NCBI GenBank assembly: GCA_023846275.1
Contig: JAIUJO010000292.1
Location: 215,463-279,462 of the forward strand
Direction of reading: 5' to 3'
From: Vanilla planifolia
Lineage: Eukaryota > Streptophyta > Magnoliopsida > Asparagales > Orchidaceae
DNA: 64,000 nucleotides
The position numbers and the translations under genes were made by a program. Below, in pieces: positions 1 to 12,180 of this stretch; the first letter of the stretch is position 1, and the number at the start of each line of letters is the position of its first letter. Under the pieces are notes generated by a model. It saw only the letters and a list, made by a program, of their open reading frames with translations, made no database searches and had not been told where the DNA came from.

Positions 1-1315
1 ATAAAAATTCAATAAAGAATAATCTAAAAAAATAAACAAATAAATAATTAGATTTAGAATTTATAAAACTTTTTGCTAAATGATTAATACAAATTTTCAA
101 AAAATTGAATATTACGAATAAATTGAAAATGTTGAAAATATAAAAAATTATTTATATTGTCATTAAAATCTAATAAAAATTTACTAAATTAATTATAAAC
201 TACTATCCTTTTAATAAGATAAAAGAGAATAAAAGAAAAAAAAATCTTAGCGTGCAATCTCTATGTATTCGAAACAACATTACCTATATGTTGAGAAAAT
301 AATATACTAAAATATAATTTATATAATAAACTTTAAATTCTATTTTAATAATTTCAAATTTTTAAAAAAAGTAAAAATATAAAATATTTAAAAATATTTA
401 TATATGTTCCTAAAGCCTAATATTTCTTTAAAATATAATAATAAATATTAAAAATTAATTCATTTTTCATGATCAAGTTTTTACAAATAAGAAAAGTTGT
501 AGATGTTAAAAAAAATTGTCACATAGAAATAATTAATTAAAAATATAACTATCATAAGATTATAAAAATATAGAAACATAAAAATGTACCATTATCCTAA
601 AAGAGTACTATAAGTAATTCTAATATTTGCAAACACAATAAAAAAATCATTTATAACTTATTTATCAAAATTATCCTCTATATGAAAAGTTAAATAAGTT
701 TGAAAAATAGTTAGTTTATTTATAACAAAATTGTTACAATAAAAAGTATATAACACTAAAATAATTAGTTTAGGCATTCAACAAATTGGTATTATCTTCC
801 ATATGAAAATTTAAATAATTTTGAAAAATAAGTTTATTTATAATAAAATTTTTAATTTGAAACTATAAAAAACTTAAATAATTAATGTATGCATACAAAA
901 AAATTGGAAAACCATCTCATCAAAAATAAAATGATGTTTTTTCTCTTACGTTATTGTGAAACTTTGTAATGCATTGTATAATCCTAATGAATATTTTAAA
1001 TGCAGCAACTTTATCAAGAATCAAAGTGATTAAATATTAATTTGTAAAATTGTTTTAGGAATGTCATAGGCATTCTTTAGATCTACCTTAAAGGTTAGTC
1101 GAGCAACAATTTTTTTTAAAACATTTATAAATAATTTTAATTTTTAAATTGCTTAATAGTTTTTTATGGATTTTTTTATTTTTTTTATTTTATAATTTCC
1201 TAATTTCAATTACTTGTATTTTTAGGTTTTATGATAAATTTTTCTTTCAAATACTTCAAATTTTATAATCAGAGTGTGTTCTAATTTCTTGTTTAGCTTA
1301 GTAATGACTAGATGT
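1..1315. other. AT-rich DNA, no gene seen
   Basis: Very AT-rich sequence with many homopolymer A and T runs. Neither strand gives an open frame with a recognisable domain, and I see no tandem repeat or RNA gene. It ends where the first copy of the 1.3-kb direct repeat begins. Confidence 0.6.
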
Positions 1316-2640
1316 TGTTGGAGTAAAGACTAGCATAAATAGTGAATACAATTTTATGGCTCAACTTGTTAACTTTGGAGTCAATCACAATGATATTTTT
1401 GGATTGGCTAATTCACAAAGAATTTTATTTTTAAATTTTTTTTTTCATGTTAAACCATTAATTTTTTAGTAATTGTGGCACATATAACGATCAATCTTGT
1501 ATGTATTTGTGGATTTGGTTTAAGTTGTACTTCATTTGAATGCATTTGAGTTTTTTAAAAAAAGATAAATATTCAAATATTTTTTTATATATGAAATTTT
1601 TATTACTCTAAAAAAAATATTTTTTTCTTAAGCACACCCCAACTACTGAGCCCAAAGGGCTATGGTCATGTGACTCATACCATCTAGGTGCATGAGCCTT
1701 AGGCACCTCCAAAGGCCAGGAACTTATCGAATCTAAGGCACGTTAAGCTCGAGTATAAGGCAAGTCCGTTTATCGTTGCAATCTCTGAGTCAAATCAGTT
1801 CAATGCATTAGTTATTAACCAAGGTAGCAAAAACAAGTCAGGATAGACTCGTTAATTTTTTTATGTAAATTGGGTCAGATAAGACCCATCGATGTGCACT
1901 GGCAAATAGGTGCTTGACTTCTCGAGAACACTAGGTTGCCAACCCCTAATAGGCTGATTAAAATATGTAGTTGGTGACATAAGCTTGAAATCTTCAATTT
2001 TTTAAAAATGTCAGATTAAATAAAATTTATTGGAAAACTTGAGATTTCTATACTAATGTGTATTTTTGCAATCGAGCAATCCATGTCATGCCCAAATTTG
2101 AGAAAAGTTAATTTTCTTTAGTAGTTGATATATAGTAGATGATCGAATGATTGAGAGTCTCTCCTCCTACGTGAACAACATTCTAATTATCATTATTATC
2201 CATCTGACTTTCAAATCCAAAAATTTATATTCTATCGCACTATGATTGAATTTGGACCCTTTATCATTTATGCTAATTCGATGATTACCACTTTGTTTGC
2301 TTAATCAAATGACACTTATATTATCTTCTCCATCTACATTGACTAGCTTCCTAAATATTAGATTCTAGCGATTATTGGTTTATTCGTTTTTTTATTTCAA
2401 AAAAATATAGGGTTCATTTACCAAACATTAAAATAATTGAATCAGACTTGAAAATTTTCATACGAGTTGGAATGAAGTTCAAACTATGAGAAAAAAAATT
2501 TTACACAATTACTAGAGGTATAGATTTTTTCAGTCTTTATTTCTGTTGCCTTTTTTCATAATCTTTTTTGCATTTCCTAAAAACAACTTCTTTATTCATT
2601 AATAACACCGATTTTTTTTTTAAAATTAACGATGTAACAA
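1316..2640. repeat. 1.3-kb direct repeat, copy A
   Basis: This block recurs at 3,134-4,470 in the same orientation, offset about 1,818-1,831 bases. Shared words in the same order include TGTTGGA at the start, CATAAATAG, CCCAAAGGGCT, ATCGAATCT, GAGAGTCTC/AAGAGTCTC and TCATTAATA near the end. Length and the TGTTGGA start would suit a retrotransposon LTR. However, only about 490 bases separate the two copies, and I see no primer-binding site after copy A. It could be half of a short non-autonomous LTR element, a solo LTR beside another, or a plain segmental duplication. No coding content is visible. Confidence 0.6.
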
Positions 2641-3133
2641 TTTTGTTCATAATTCAACACATCAAAACAAAACTTATAGAATTGAGTAATAACTTTATTA
2701 GAGAGCATGTATGAATAAAAATAATTCAGCTGTCATTTGTATTATTGGCAACTTAATTAATTGATTTTTTTACTGAGCCATTAGCTATCAAAGTATTTAA
2801 TAAACTTAGATTAAGTGTAGGTGTCATTAACCCTTTTGAATTATTACAAAAATTGAGAGATCTAAGTGTTAGAATCCAGGGTGAGGGAAGTTGAGAATTT
2901 AAGAGAAGTATGGGCTATCATATAAGGTATATACTACAATGTTGAATACTAAATTATTTAATTTTTTTCATTAACTTTATATATTATTTTTGCTTTAGTT
3001 TTATAATCCTCAAGGGAAACATTGTTATTCTTTTTAATATCATGATCACAAAACCAAAGCTAAGTATTTACTACAATGGTGAACTTAGTATAGTTTTAGT
3101 TAGATCACATGGATAATTTTAAAAGTTTGGATT
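2641..3133. other. Spacer between the two direct repeats, no gene seen
   Basis: AT-rich spacer. A short local echo (TACTACAATGTTGAATAC near 2,932 and TACTACAATGGTGAAC near 3,068) sits inside it. If the flanking repeats are LTRs, this would be the whole internal region, too short for any pol gene. Confidence 0.45.
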
Positions 3134-4470
3134 TGTTGGAATAAAAACTATAGCATAAATAGGAAACATAATTTTATGCAATCATCTACTGTCTTTGGAG
3201 CAAAAGATAATGGTTTTTGTAGAGTTGCTAATCAAAAAAGAATTTCATTTGAAACTTTTTACGGTATGCATGTTAAACTTATAATTTCTTCATAATTATG
3301 ACAAATAGGGTTATCATCTTTTATGCATAATTGACTTTTGTTCATGTTATATTTTATTTGAAAGCATTTAAGTTCATGGAAGTCTTGTAAAAGTTCAAAT
3401 AGTTTTTTATATATAAGTTTTTATGATTATTATAATAATATTTTTTCATATGCAGTCTGAACATTAACCCCAAAGGGCTTAAATGAAATAGCGATTGGCA
3501 CCTAGGGGTATGGGCCTTAAGGACCCCTACAAACTAGAAACCTGATCGAATCTGAATCAAGTTAAGCCCAAGTGTTGATCAAGTCAGGTTACTTTTAGGG
3601 ACTCTTGTTTAATTTGTTGAAGGCATTACTTATGAATAGGCTTAGGAAAAATGAGTCATGGCAAAACCCTTTAATCAGTTTAGGAAACTTGAGTTACGTT
3701 AGACCCATACATACCCACTAATGATCTGAGTTATTAGGTCTTGAGAACACCTAGGGTTTGTCAATACATTATGCTGATTATAATGTGTGGTTGATATATT
3801 ATAAGCACAAAATACTTCAACTATTTTACATTGTGAGACAAAACAAAAGTTATTACCAAAGTTAAGATTTCTGCAACGACTAATCATGCATTTTCAAAAT
3901 TGAGAGTCCAGATCACACTCATATTTATGAATAGTTAACATTATTTAGCAGTTTATGTAGAATCATTGATCGAATGTCTAAGAGTCTCTTTACCTATGTG
4001 AATAGTAGTCTGATCGTCATTACTGTCCATCCAAATTTTGAATCCAACTCTCTAAATCTTACCTATCATGATTAAATCTGGAACCTTTATCATTTTTGTT
4101 GATCTAATGGTTACCACTCCAATCACTTAAATGGATAGTATTTGTTCCATCATCTCCATCTGTGACTACTGGCTTTCTAAAAAGTAAATTTTACTTGTTA
4201 TGTGAGTTATTTTTTTAGTTTTTTATTTTAACCATAAATAAGGATCATTTATGATATCTTAAAACTATTAAATCAAACATGAAAATTTTCATACATTCCC
4301 AAGTGAAATTCAAACAGTGAGCGATGTATTTCTACGTAATTATAAGAGCTATTGATTTTCATCGGTCTCCATTTATCCTACTTTCCCTCATAATATTTTT
4401 TGTATTTAATTGTAACATCTCTTCATTCATTAATAGTACAACTCTTGTTTAAAAAATAAAAAATGTAGTG
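3134..4470. repeat. 1.3-kb direct repeat, copy B
   Basis: Second copy of the repeat at 1,316-2,640, recognisable along its whole length but strongly diverged. The two copies differ by many point changes and small indels, so the duplication is old. The right edge is uncertain by a few tens of bases because both copies end in A/T runs. The short open frame on the minus strand at 3,699-3,887 lies inside the repeat, has no counterpart in copy A, and is taken as chance. Confidence 0.6.
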
Positions 4471-5173
4471 ATTTTTGTAAGCAAAAACTCTGAAGTTCAA
4501 AATTTTTTGTTATAGCCTGAATTTCTTAGATTTTACTATCTCATTGGAGCACTGATATACATTTGTTTTGGCTCTACCAGCTTCAACAAAAGGGAGAGGT
4601 TAGTAGAAGCCTGAGTAGAGATTTGGGCTGGTCTTAAGCATGGGTTTTTAGTTAAATAACTTAAAAATATTTTATGCATTTTATTTATTGTTGAGAAATC
4701 TTATTTTGTTGATATGTTTAATAAAAAAGCTTTATTTTAAGATCAAAAATTACACTTCTAAATTTTGGAATAAAATATTTTGTTAAACATACAATTCATA
4801 TCTCTCTTATTATTCATTTTTCCTCACGTTTTACATAAAAAAAACTTAGCTTCTTGACCATACCAAAATCCATTCAATTCTTATGCCACACAAGGTTATA
4901 TCCATATTTTTAATCAATTGACTTGTTTTTTTTGACATTAATGTCCTTCCAATTTTGCACACCTATCATATCTACAAGCAAAGCTAGATAATCAATTACA
5001 ATGTTATTTAATAAGGTCATCCGAATCAAAATATCATGGAGAATTGCTCATGGGACCGATAACTTCTTTTTGTTTTATGATGAATCACCATCTAATTTTA
5101 TGATAATGTGATTGAATGTAGTGCAAGAAAACATTTGCCAGATAATATCAAGTCATGCTAGATTTGGAAGTAA
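4471..5173. other. AT-rich DNA downstream of copia pol relic, no gene seen
   Basis: This lies just past the C-terminal end of the minus-strand copia pol relic, where a polypurine tract and 3' LTR would be expected. I could not identify either with confidence. No domain, RNA gene or tandem repeat was recognised. Confidence 0.4.
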
Positions 5174-5720
5174 TTAAAGCACAAACATGAGCTCCTTTTT
5201 GGTCAAGGAACTTCCATTAAAAGTAAGTTTAATTTCTCCCCTTTTTTTCATCATAAAAAAGTCTTCTAATTCTATGGAATAAAAATCTTTACTATGAAGC
5301 TTTGCTATTAGTTTAACTTGTTGCATGTTGTTACAAAAAAAGTTAATGTCTACTATATTTCGTTCTACATAGTACATGATGAAATGATGCCTAAAATCAA
5401 TTTGTTCAATCTTATAGTACTTTATAAGGTTTTGAGTGAAGAAAAAAGCATTCAAATTGTCATATTTTTTGGTAATTATTTGTAAATGTAATCACATATC
5501 ATCTAATTTCCTTTTCAAACAAAAAGCTTTTTACTAAAACTCTTCTTAATGTTATATACTGTGGTTCATTTTTTCCTAAAATAATAGTTTCATATTATTT
5601 TTCGAGATCATTAGTTTAAATGGTGCTAAAAATGATTAAATACCTAAGATGAATTTCTTTTGTATTGAAGAACCTACAAAAACATTGTAGCCATATCCTG
5701 TGAGATCATGACATAAAACA
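5174..5720 (-). pseudogene. Ty1/copia pol relic, RNase H (C-terminal end)
   Basis: The minus strand carries an open 93-codon frame (5,455 to 5,174) matching the C-terminal RNase H of Ty1/copia polyproteins. It includes IEQIDFRHHFIMYYVE, corresponding to the family pattern K-x-IDIRxHFIRD-x-V, then a stretch ending KLHSKDFYSIELEDF, the counterpart of the TKPL..F segment. Upstream on that strand (to about 5,720), broken frames read as TGYGYNVFVGSSIQKK, resembling the first RNase H segment (L-x-GYSDADWAG...KSTSG). In a live element this domain degrades the RNA of the RNA/DNA hybrid. Here it is frameshifted and detached from any LTR I can identify. Confidence 0.7.
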
Positions 5721-5939
5721 ATTTTTTTATTCCAAAACCTTAATACCTTTGTTTCAAGCAATTATCAAAATGTTCTTTTTATAACTTCGTGATGGAAGTT
5801 CTTGGGGCTTGATTAAAATTGAAAAAAACAATTCCATACCAAAACTTATGTTAGAACTTCTAATAGTCAAGTAAAGAATGTATCATTTCCTGGTATACCA
5901 TGAAATATATTATTTTTCCTTTCTCATGTTTGTTCAATA

Positions 5940-6580
5940 GTATTGTGGGGACTCTTGAAAGTAGAGATGCATTTAATGTTCCCAAGATCATGAAATTTTA
6001 ACATCTCATTTTTATAATTTGTTTAGGAGACAAGGTCACCCTTCTTATCTTACTTAACTTTCAATCCAAAAAAATATGTAACCTCACTCATTATGTTCAA
6101 GTCAAATCCAACACCAATAAGCTTTCTTAATCATTCACATAAGCCCAAGCTGTTTAATCCAAATATTATGTCACCGATATAATCTTCGATTAGAAGTTCA
6201 TCACCATAGTTCACGATGAACAAAGTCGCACCAACATTCCAATCCTAAAATAATGTTTGACTAGAAATCTACTAAGTATGTTCAGAATAGGATCTTTGTT
6301 CTTGTTGCAACTCATATGATTCTTTCATTAGCTTATGGACATGATTTTGACGAAGAAAACATTGACTACAATCAAAGTATCCTACATACACTTTCTTCTA
6401 AATAACAACATTTCAGAAGGTGCTCTTAAAATCCATTTTGAAGAGTTTAAATAACTTGTATTAAGAAAAATGAAAAAATGACCTTGTTGCTTTCAACCTT
6501 ACCATTGGTTCAAGTATTCCTTCTAAGTTACATCCTACTTGATTATAATCCTTTACCACTAGCCTTCATTTATTTTGAAT
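5940..6580 (-). pseudogene. Ty1/copia pol relic, reverse transcriptase
   Basis: Read on the minus strand from about 6,580 to 5,940, the translation follows the copia reverse transcriptase in order. It begins RLVVKDYNQV (family RLVAKGYNQ), then LEPMVRLKATR (ARLEAIR), FKLFKMDFKSTF (MDVKSAF), VYVGYFD, HKLMKESYELQQEQRS (LYGLKQAPR), ATLFIV, and EDYIGDIIFG at about 6,155-6,187, which stands in for the catalytic YVDD box. It ends with TYFFGLKVK (FFLGLQIK). One catalytic Asp of YVDD is replaced (YIGD). Several stops and frameshifts break the frame. It is colinear with the RNase H piece at 5,174-5,720, so both probably come from one element. Confidence 0.8.
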
Positions 6581-6770
6581 GGTAACCGGACTAGCATTTA
6601 TTTTTTATTTTTTATTACCCATTTTTTGTTACAACAATGCGGTCACTTGGAATGTCTATTAATTCCAAAACATTCACTCTCACAAATAAGTTCAAACCAT
6701 CCACTATGGCCAAATAAAAGAATTCTTTCCTTAAGGACCCACTTGTATTTTGAGGTACAAATTCTAAAAT
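6581..6770 (-). pseudogene. Copia pol relic, segment upstream of reverse transcriptase
   Basis: Minus-strand frames here fit the linker between integrase and reverse transcriptase in copia pol. A stretch with MFWKLIDIP lies about 50 codons before RLVVKDYNQV, but the usual KWVFK motif is not readable. The assignment rests mostly on position and is weaker than that of the neighbouring domain. The plus-strand open frame at 6,575-6,772 is antisense to it and is not a gene. Confidence 0.4.
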
Positions 6771-6939
6771 AGATGCATCATACATAATTTCTTTTTAAAG
6801 AGAGGCATTGGTTTGTACCCCAAAAGTGAGGTCACTTAAGATTACATCTCTAAGGTGATTTATTCTATGCTAACACCTTTTATGCTACTATTTTAGTATT
6901 TTTTAAGCTTTAAAATCTCATTTATATGCTTTATTTTAG

Positions 6940-7190
6940 ATGAAGGATACCTTTCTCATCCGACATAACTTGCATTCATTGAAATAGGAAGCCTCACTAA
7001 TTATGTTCATCTCAGATCCTACACCTAAATGCTTACCAAATGGTTCACATAAGTCACAATTTGTTGACCCAAATATGGTATCGTCTAAATAATGTTGGAA
7101 TTGAAGAAATTAATCAACACAATCTTTGATGAACAAAGTTGTATCTATATTCCCAACCTAAACTAATGTATGAGTAGAAATCGATCAAGT
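6940..7190 (-). pseudogene. Second Ty1/copia reverse transcriptase fragment
   Basis: The minus strand reads NIDTTLFIKDCVD, then LDDTIFGSTNCDLCEPFGK, then SEMNIISEASYF. This is the part of copia reverse transcriptase around the YVDD box (family pattern VDTTLFI..., YVDDIIFGST, EMSMMGELTFF). It duplicates a segment also present in the relic at 5,940-6,580, so at least two copia insertions, or one internally duplicated element, contributed. The second Asp of the box is kept; Y-V has become L-D. Only about 80 codons survive. Confidence 0.65.
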
Positions 7191-10100
7191 TTTTCATTTA
7201 GGTCCTTTTCTTCTCTACAAGTATTACTTTTTGAAAGTCATCTATTTCTTCGAAATCTATCTCTTTGTTTTGATGCATAATTTAAACATACACCACTTGT
7301 GTAGATTCCAGTACAACTGAGTTTCCTTATTAAATAGCTTATGGGATTACTTATGTGAAAAAGATTATAGAGAGATAGCCTCCAATATCTTCGTTTCTAA
7401 TCTCCACTTGCTGTACTTATTGATGTAACTCTACTATCAAAATATTCCTAAGTTTTCATATTTAGTTTAATTGTTATTTAAAAGTAAATATAACATTTTA
7501 TTGATAATTGTTTCAATAATAAATCTATTCAGATATTGAGATAATTAGAATTGCTGAATTATTATGGCAATATGATTTTGAGATCCTATATCACAAAAGA
7601 AAATGAAAAAGTAGCTACTAATGTCTTACTAAGGAGATAAAAATATTTAGATATATGACATATATGAAGCAAATATAATGGAATGATATATGTTATATCC
7701 ATATCAAATAGAATGAACTTTACTACATTTGTCATTGTGGCATCATGATAGCAAGAATTTACCATCTTAAGCAAGCTTAGTGATGTGAGGCAGTTTAAAA
7801 AAAAAATATATTTTTAGGTAGAGATGTTAAATTAAACCAAATTAAAAATAAGGTTTTTTTTACTATAACAATTAATATTTTACCTATTAAGAAAACTTTT
7901 TCCCAAAATGGTAAGGCTTATGTTGTGCGGAGAAAACTACTATATTACATAAAGATTCCAAATCTATATCATACTTTTTTAAAAGGTTGTGTGATGCATA
8001 TTATGAGCAACTAATGTTTAAAATAGCATACTAGGCTAAAATAGAAGTCAATGAAAGAGAATATTTAAAACAATTTTGAATATGTTAAGTCTACAAAAAA
8101 AAATTTCTAATGTAATTAGGTTAAGTATTTGACTTTTATTTATTTTTTGTACTATAATATTTGTTAATATGGCACAGAGTTGACACCTTATATATTATTA
8201 TATAATATATCATGCTATTATCATTATAGTGATTTTAACAAATTAACAATACCCTTCTTGATATAGATATGATTTTAGAAACTATTAAGAAGATCTACTT
8301 AAAGAAATAATGAATTAATAAAGAAAAGGTTCACTTCGTGGATGTTTTGATAAGAAAATAAAGAAAGTGTTTTGTTAGGAGGAGGATAATGCAATGTTAA
8401 AGGTAAGTTTAGTAAAATGCATCACATCATTTGGAAAATGAGGATAATTAAAGACAAGGAATTTTGTGCCTTTATACGTTATTGAAATAAATTGTTATAA
8501 TACTTACAAGATAGTTTTATCATTATCTTTAGGCAAGGAATATATTATATTTTATTCTTTTTGTTTTAATAAAAAATCTTGCTAATACCTCTTATGTATT
8601 TAAACATGATAAAACTAGCTTGATAGTTCATCCATTATTATTTCATGAGGAAACACACAAAATTAGCAAAGTAGGAGAGCATCCATGGTTCATAACATGG
8701 AATTTAGGAAAACAAAGATGGAGAGCATCCAATGTTGAATGTACAATGGACAAGTTATACTAACTAGTAGTTATAAGGGAAGTAGAGGAAGGGTTTGTTT
8801 GGAGGCATCCCAATATTTTTTGAATTTCAATTTTTAAATTCTTATATGAAGAGAAGTTGGAGAAATATTTAATAGACTTCAAGAGTTTTTTAACATTTTT
8901 TGAATAAATTTAAATAGATTTAAAATTCATTATGAATGTGATTAAATGAAATTTCTTTATGCATATTTTTTAATAATATCATAAAAACTATTATTCGAAG
9001 CAACTAATATTATAGATAAGAAGTCAAATATGGTAGAATAAATGAAAATGAACCCTAAATAAGAATTGTTTTTCAAATTGAAATGGATATCTCATTAAAA
9101 AATTTTAAAAAAAAACTTTTAAAAATGATCTTAAGTTAGTTCTAAGCGAATTTTTAAGGAAAAATTATAAAAGAGCATAATTATTTTTTAAATATATGAA
9201 TTATTTATATAAATAAATAACACTTGGAATATCTTATTTAGAATTTGCTAAAAAAGTTTAGATTTCCTTTGCAATAGAATTCAGAAGAAAATGTAACCTT
9301 GATAATGTTTTGGCCACATTGGATACCTAATAAAATAAAAAAGTTTTTACATGAGGGGAATTCTGACAGGTAAGAAACTAATAACAAAGATATTATAGTT
9401 GGGATTGAATCATAAAATAGTGGTAAAGTCTAGGAAAAGGGAGACAAATTAGATAATTTTGAAAGAGCTTTAAGGAAGGAGAAGAAAGAAGTTTTAAGAA
9501 GTGATTATATGATGCTTTCTTGGTGAAGAAAGGTTAGTCACCACTTGAAGGTAGATTTATTTTTCTAAGAAAATTAGTAATGATCCAAGTCAATACGTAT
9601 GACACACAAGAAATTTAATATTCTTAACAATAATTTCACTAGTCCTAAGAAGAATTTTGGAATGGTAAAGCATTTAGGTAGATGAAACATTATTACAAGT
9701 GGGTAGCAAATGGTCCCAGAAAAGGATAGAATGGTCCAAAAGTGTTGCAGTACGGAGACCATCACTATCAAATGATAGTCAATAGTTTGATGATAATTTC
9801 ATGGAGTATTTGTTGGTTTAATATATTATATTATTTAGCCCTAGTCATGATACTTGGTTTGATGATGACAAATACTAAAACATACTAATGAATTTGTTAA
9901 AGAGAATTTGTGAATTTTAGAAAATAGATGCTTGTGTTCATAGGAGAAGTTAAAAAAGAAGAGTTTTGCTTTGAATTTAACTAAGAAATTTATTTTTAAT
10001 TTAATTTTTGTTAATTTAATTTTATTCTGATTAGATATTAACCTTGATTGAAATCACTCATGTAAGGTACAAAAGTTTGTCTTATTTAGATGAATCACCT

Positions 10101-10539
10101 TAAACAAGTATTAGGATTCTGAAATCTTGATCTTATCTTTAGCATCAAAGAGTCATTTTTTCTTATCATACCATTGAAATTTCACTTTCCAAAACCTGGT
10201 ATAAAAATGTATTTCAATTATAAAAACTAATTTATAAAGAATAATACATAATTAAAAATAGAAAAAAATATATTACTAAAAAGAGAAAAAATTCTCAATT
10301 AGGGCACAGTGCTTGAACATTGCTAATATTGTTTATCATGTCGATAAAATAGCTCTTGAATTTGTCGAAGAATTTTGATTCATTCACAAGTCAAGAAACC
10401 AAAGATAACTTACATAGTAAAGGGTATAAAAACACAAAAAAATGCAAAATATGCCATTTATGAAAGCTCTAATAAATCCATAATAATCTATCATTTATTC
10501 AATGTATAAAGAAACCTATATCTATTTCACACGTTTGTT
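7191..10539. other. AT-rich DNA, no gene seen
   Basis: About 3.3 kb with scattered short frames on both strands, none over 65 codons and none with a recognisable domain. A short phrase near 9,866-9,876 (TTTGATGATGACAAAT) is common at plant LTR-retrotransposon ends, but nothing around it supports an element. No RNA gene or tandem repeat was seen. Confidence 0.5.
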
Positions 10540-11010
10540 CTAAAAATTGTGTAAGTGTTTTTGCGATCCAATCACACAATTATGTAGTAGAATAATTCTA
10601 ATTTCACCACTTTTAAAAACATCTTTTTTAATCCTCTGTCCAATCACATAAATTTGAGATCAGATAGTCCATATTTTATCTACGTGTAAGAGCTAAATCT
10701 AATAGTCAAATCATGATTTAGATTTGGTGGCTCAAATCAATTCCTAATTTCTAAATCATGCTTTTAATCTTATCCATCCAATTCAGAAGTTTTCATAATG
10801 AAATGGTCTAAGAACCTTCTGATCGTGTGGCTCCTATGTAGTGAGCCTTTTAGTTGTTTAGATTTTTATAATTTATTAATTAAACCTATGGTAGATTTTT
10901 AATTTTAATAGTAATGAGTAGGTGGTTATTTTGCAAAGTACTTCTAGTCATTAAAAATGCTTATAAATAAGTGAATTCTTAAGCAAGATAGACTAACAAC
11001 ATTTTTACGA
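10540..11010. repeat. Diverged direct repeat, copy 1 (weak)
   Basis: This segment resembles 11,790-12,180 in word order: a TAATCA/ATCACA cluster, CTTTTAAAAA, AGAGCTAAATC...ATGATTTAGAT against AGAGCCAAATC...ATAATTTAGAT, then CTGATCGTG...GGCTCC against CTGATCATG...GGAGCC. The style (ATCTGATC, GGAGCC, AAATC) is typical of LTR or other repeat sequence, but divergence is high. An alignment is needed to separate this from chance in AT-rich DNA. Confidence 0.35.
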
Positions 11011-11789
11011 AATCTAAATAAAACTTTTCAGGCCATGTTATTCGAACGTTTAGTTGTCGATGCTCATTCACATTTTCTTATGGAGCATGCTTCAATCATC
11101 AAACTAATAATCTCCACTTTCTCTTCAAATATGGTAAGTTCTCTATTTTCTTTAATTTTAATTTATTTTATTAAAATACTTAGTTTTTAATAAGCTTTCA
11201 TCAAGCATAAGATTTTTTTATTAATTTATATTTTGTGTCATTCAATTATTTTATTTTATCGCAAAGTTTATTATTTTTTAGATCGTAGTGGTTTTTTTAT
11301 TTTTTTTGTATGAGGATTTAGCTCTTTTGGAAAAACGCTTAAATGAATAAGAATAGTATCTCAATTACAGCTAAATTTGTCGGACTAAAACTTTTTTGTG
11401 ATATCAAATAAAATTATTATATAGATTAATTAACTTCAACTAAAATAATATGTATACATATATGTATGTATGTTGCACAAACAGGACTTGAAAAATTAAG
11501 TTTAGAAAACACAAATAAAACAAACAAATAAATAAAAATAGTTAAAGAAAATGTAAAACTTTAAGTTTTAGTAAGGATCGTACAAACAAATAAGTTATAT
11601 ATGAAATAATGATTGGTGCTAAAGCATAATATTTCATAACCACATTCCATTATAACAGATTTTATGGCATCCATTTCATAAGATAACTTAAATAATAATT
11701 TTTTTAAATAATTAGAAGAATTAAATAAATACTTTTGAATTAAACTATCAATCATTCATGCAAAGAGGGACTAAAATGTGTGACCATTT
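11011..11789. other. Spacer, no gene seen
   Basis: AT-rich spacer between the two weak repeats, with a short ATGTATACATATATGTATGTATG run near 11,449-11,471 of alternating purine and pyrimidine character. The minus-strand frame at 11,561-11,755 shows no domain. Confidence 0.4.
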
Positions 11790-12180
11790 TACATTACCAT
11801 ACTCAAAATTATTGGTGTGATTTTATCATCTAATCCTGCAATCATGTAATCAAACGATCATAATGACATTAGACTTTTAAAAATAGCAATTAGATTGGTT
11901 GTTCGATAATGTAATTTCATAATTGAACACTTCTTATTTTTTCCATTCATAAGAGCCAAATCTTGTCATTATATCATAATTTAGATCTACTTGTCAATGC
12001 TTGCTTAATCCAAGCCATCTGATCATGTTTCTTTCATGATCAAACAATGTAGGAGCCTTTAGATCTATTGGTTCTTGTGTAATCGCTATTTTAGACATTA
12101 TTTCAAGACATTAGGATTTTCATCATTTAAAATACTTGTTGATCGTTCAACATTTTTAAGTATAAAGTTTTGTTTGTCTT
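11790..12180. repeat. Diverged direct repeat, copy 2 (weak)
   Basis: Partner of 10,540-11,010 (see that entry for shared words). It lies just upstream of the point, near 12.4 kb, where the base composition changes and the LINE relics begin. Confidence 0.35.

Noticed and set aside
1316..4470. A complete LTR retrotransposon bounded by the two repeats
   Set aside because: Only about 490 bases lie between the copies, with no gag or pol motif and no primer-binding site seen.
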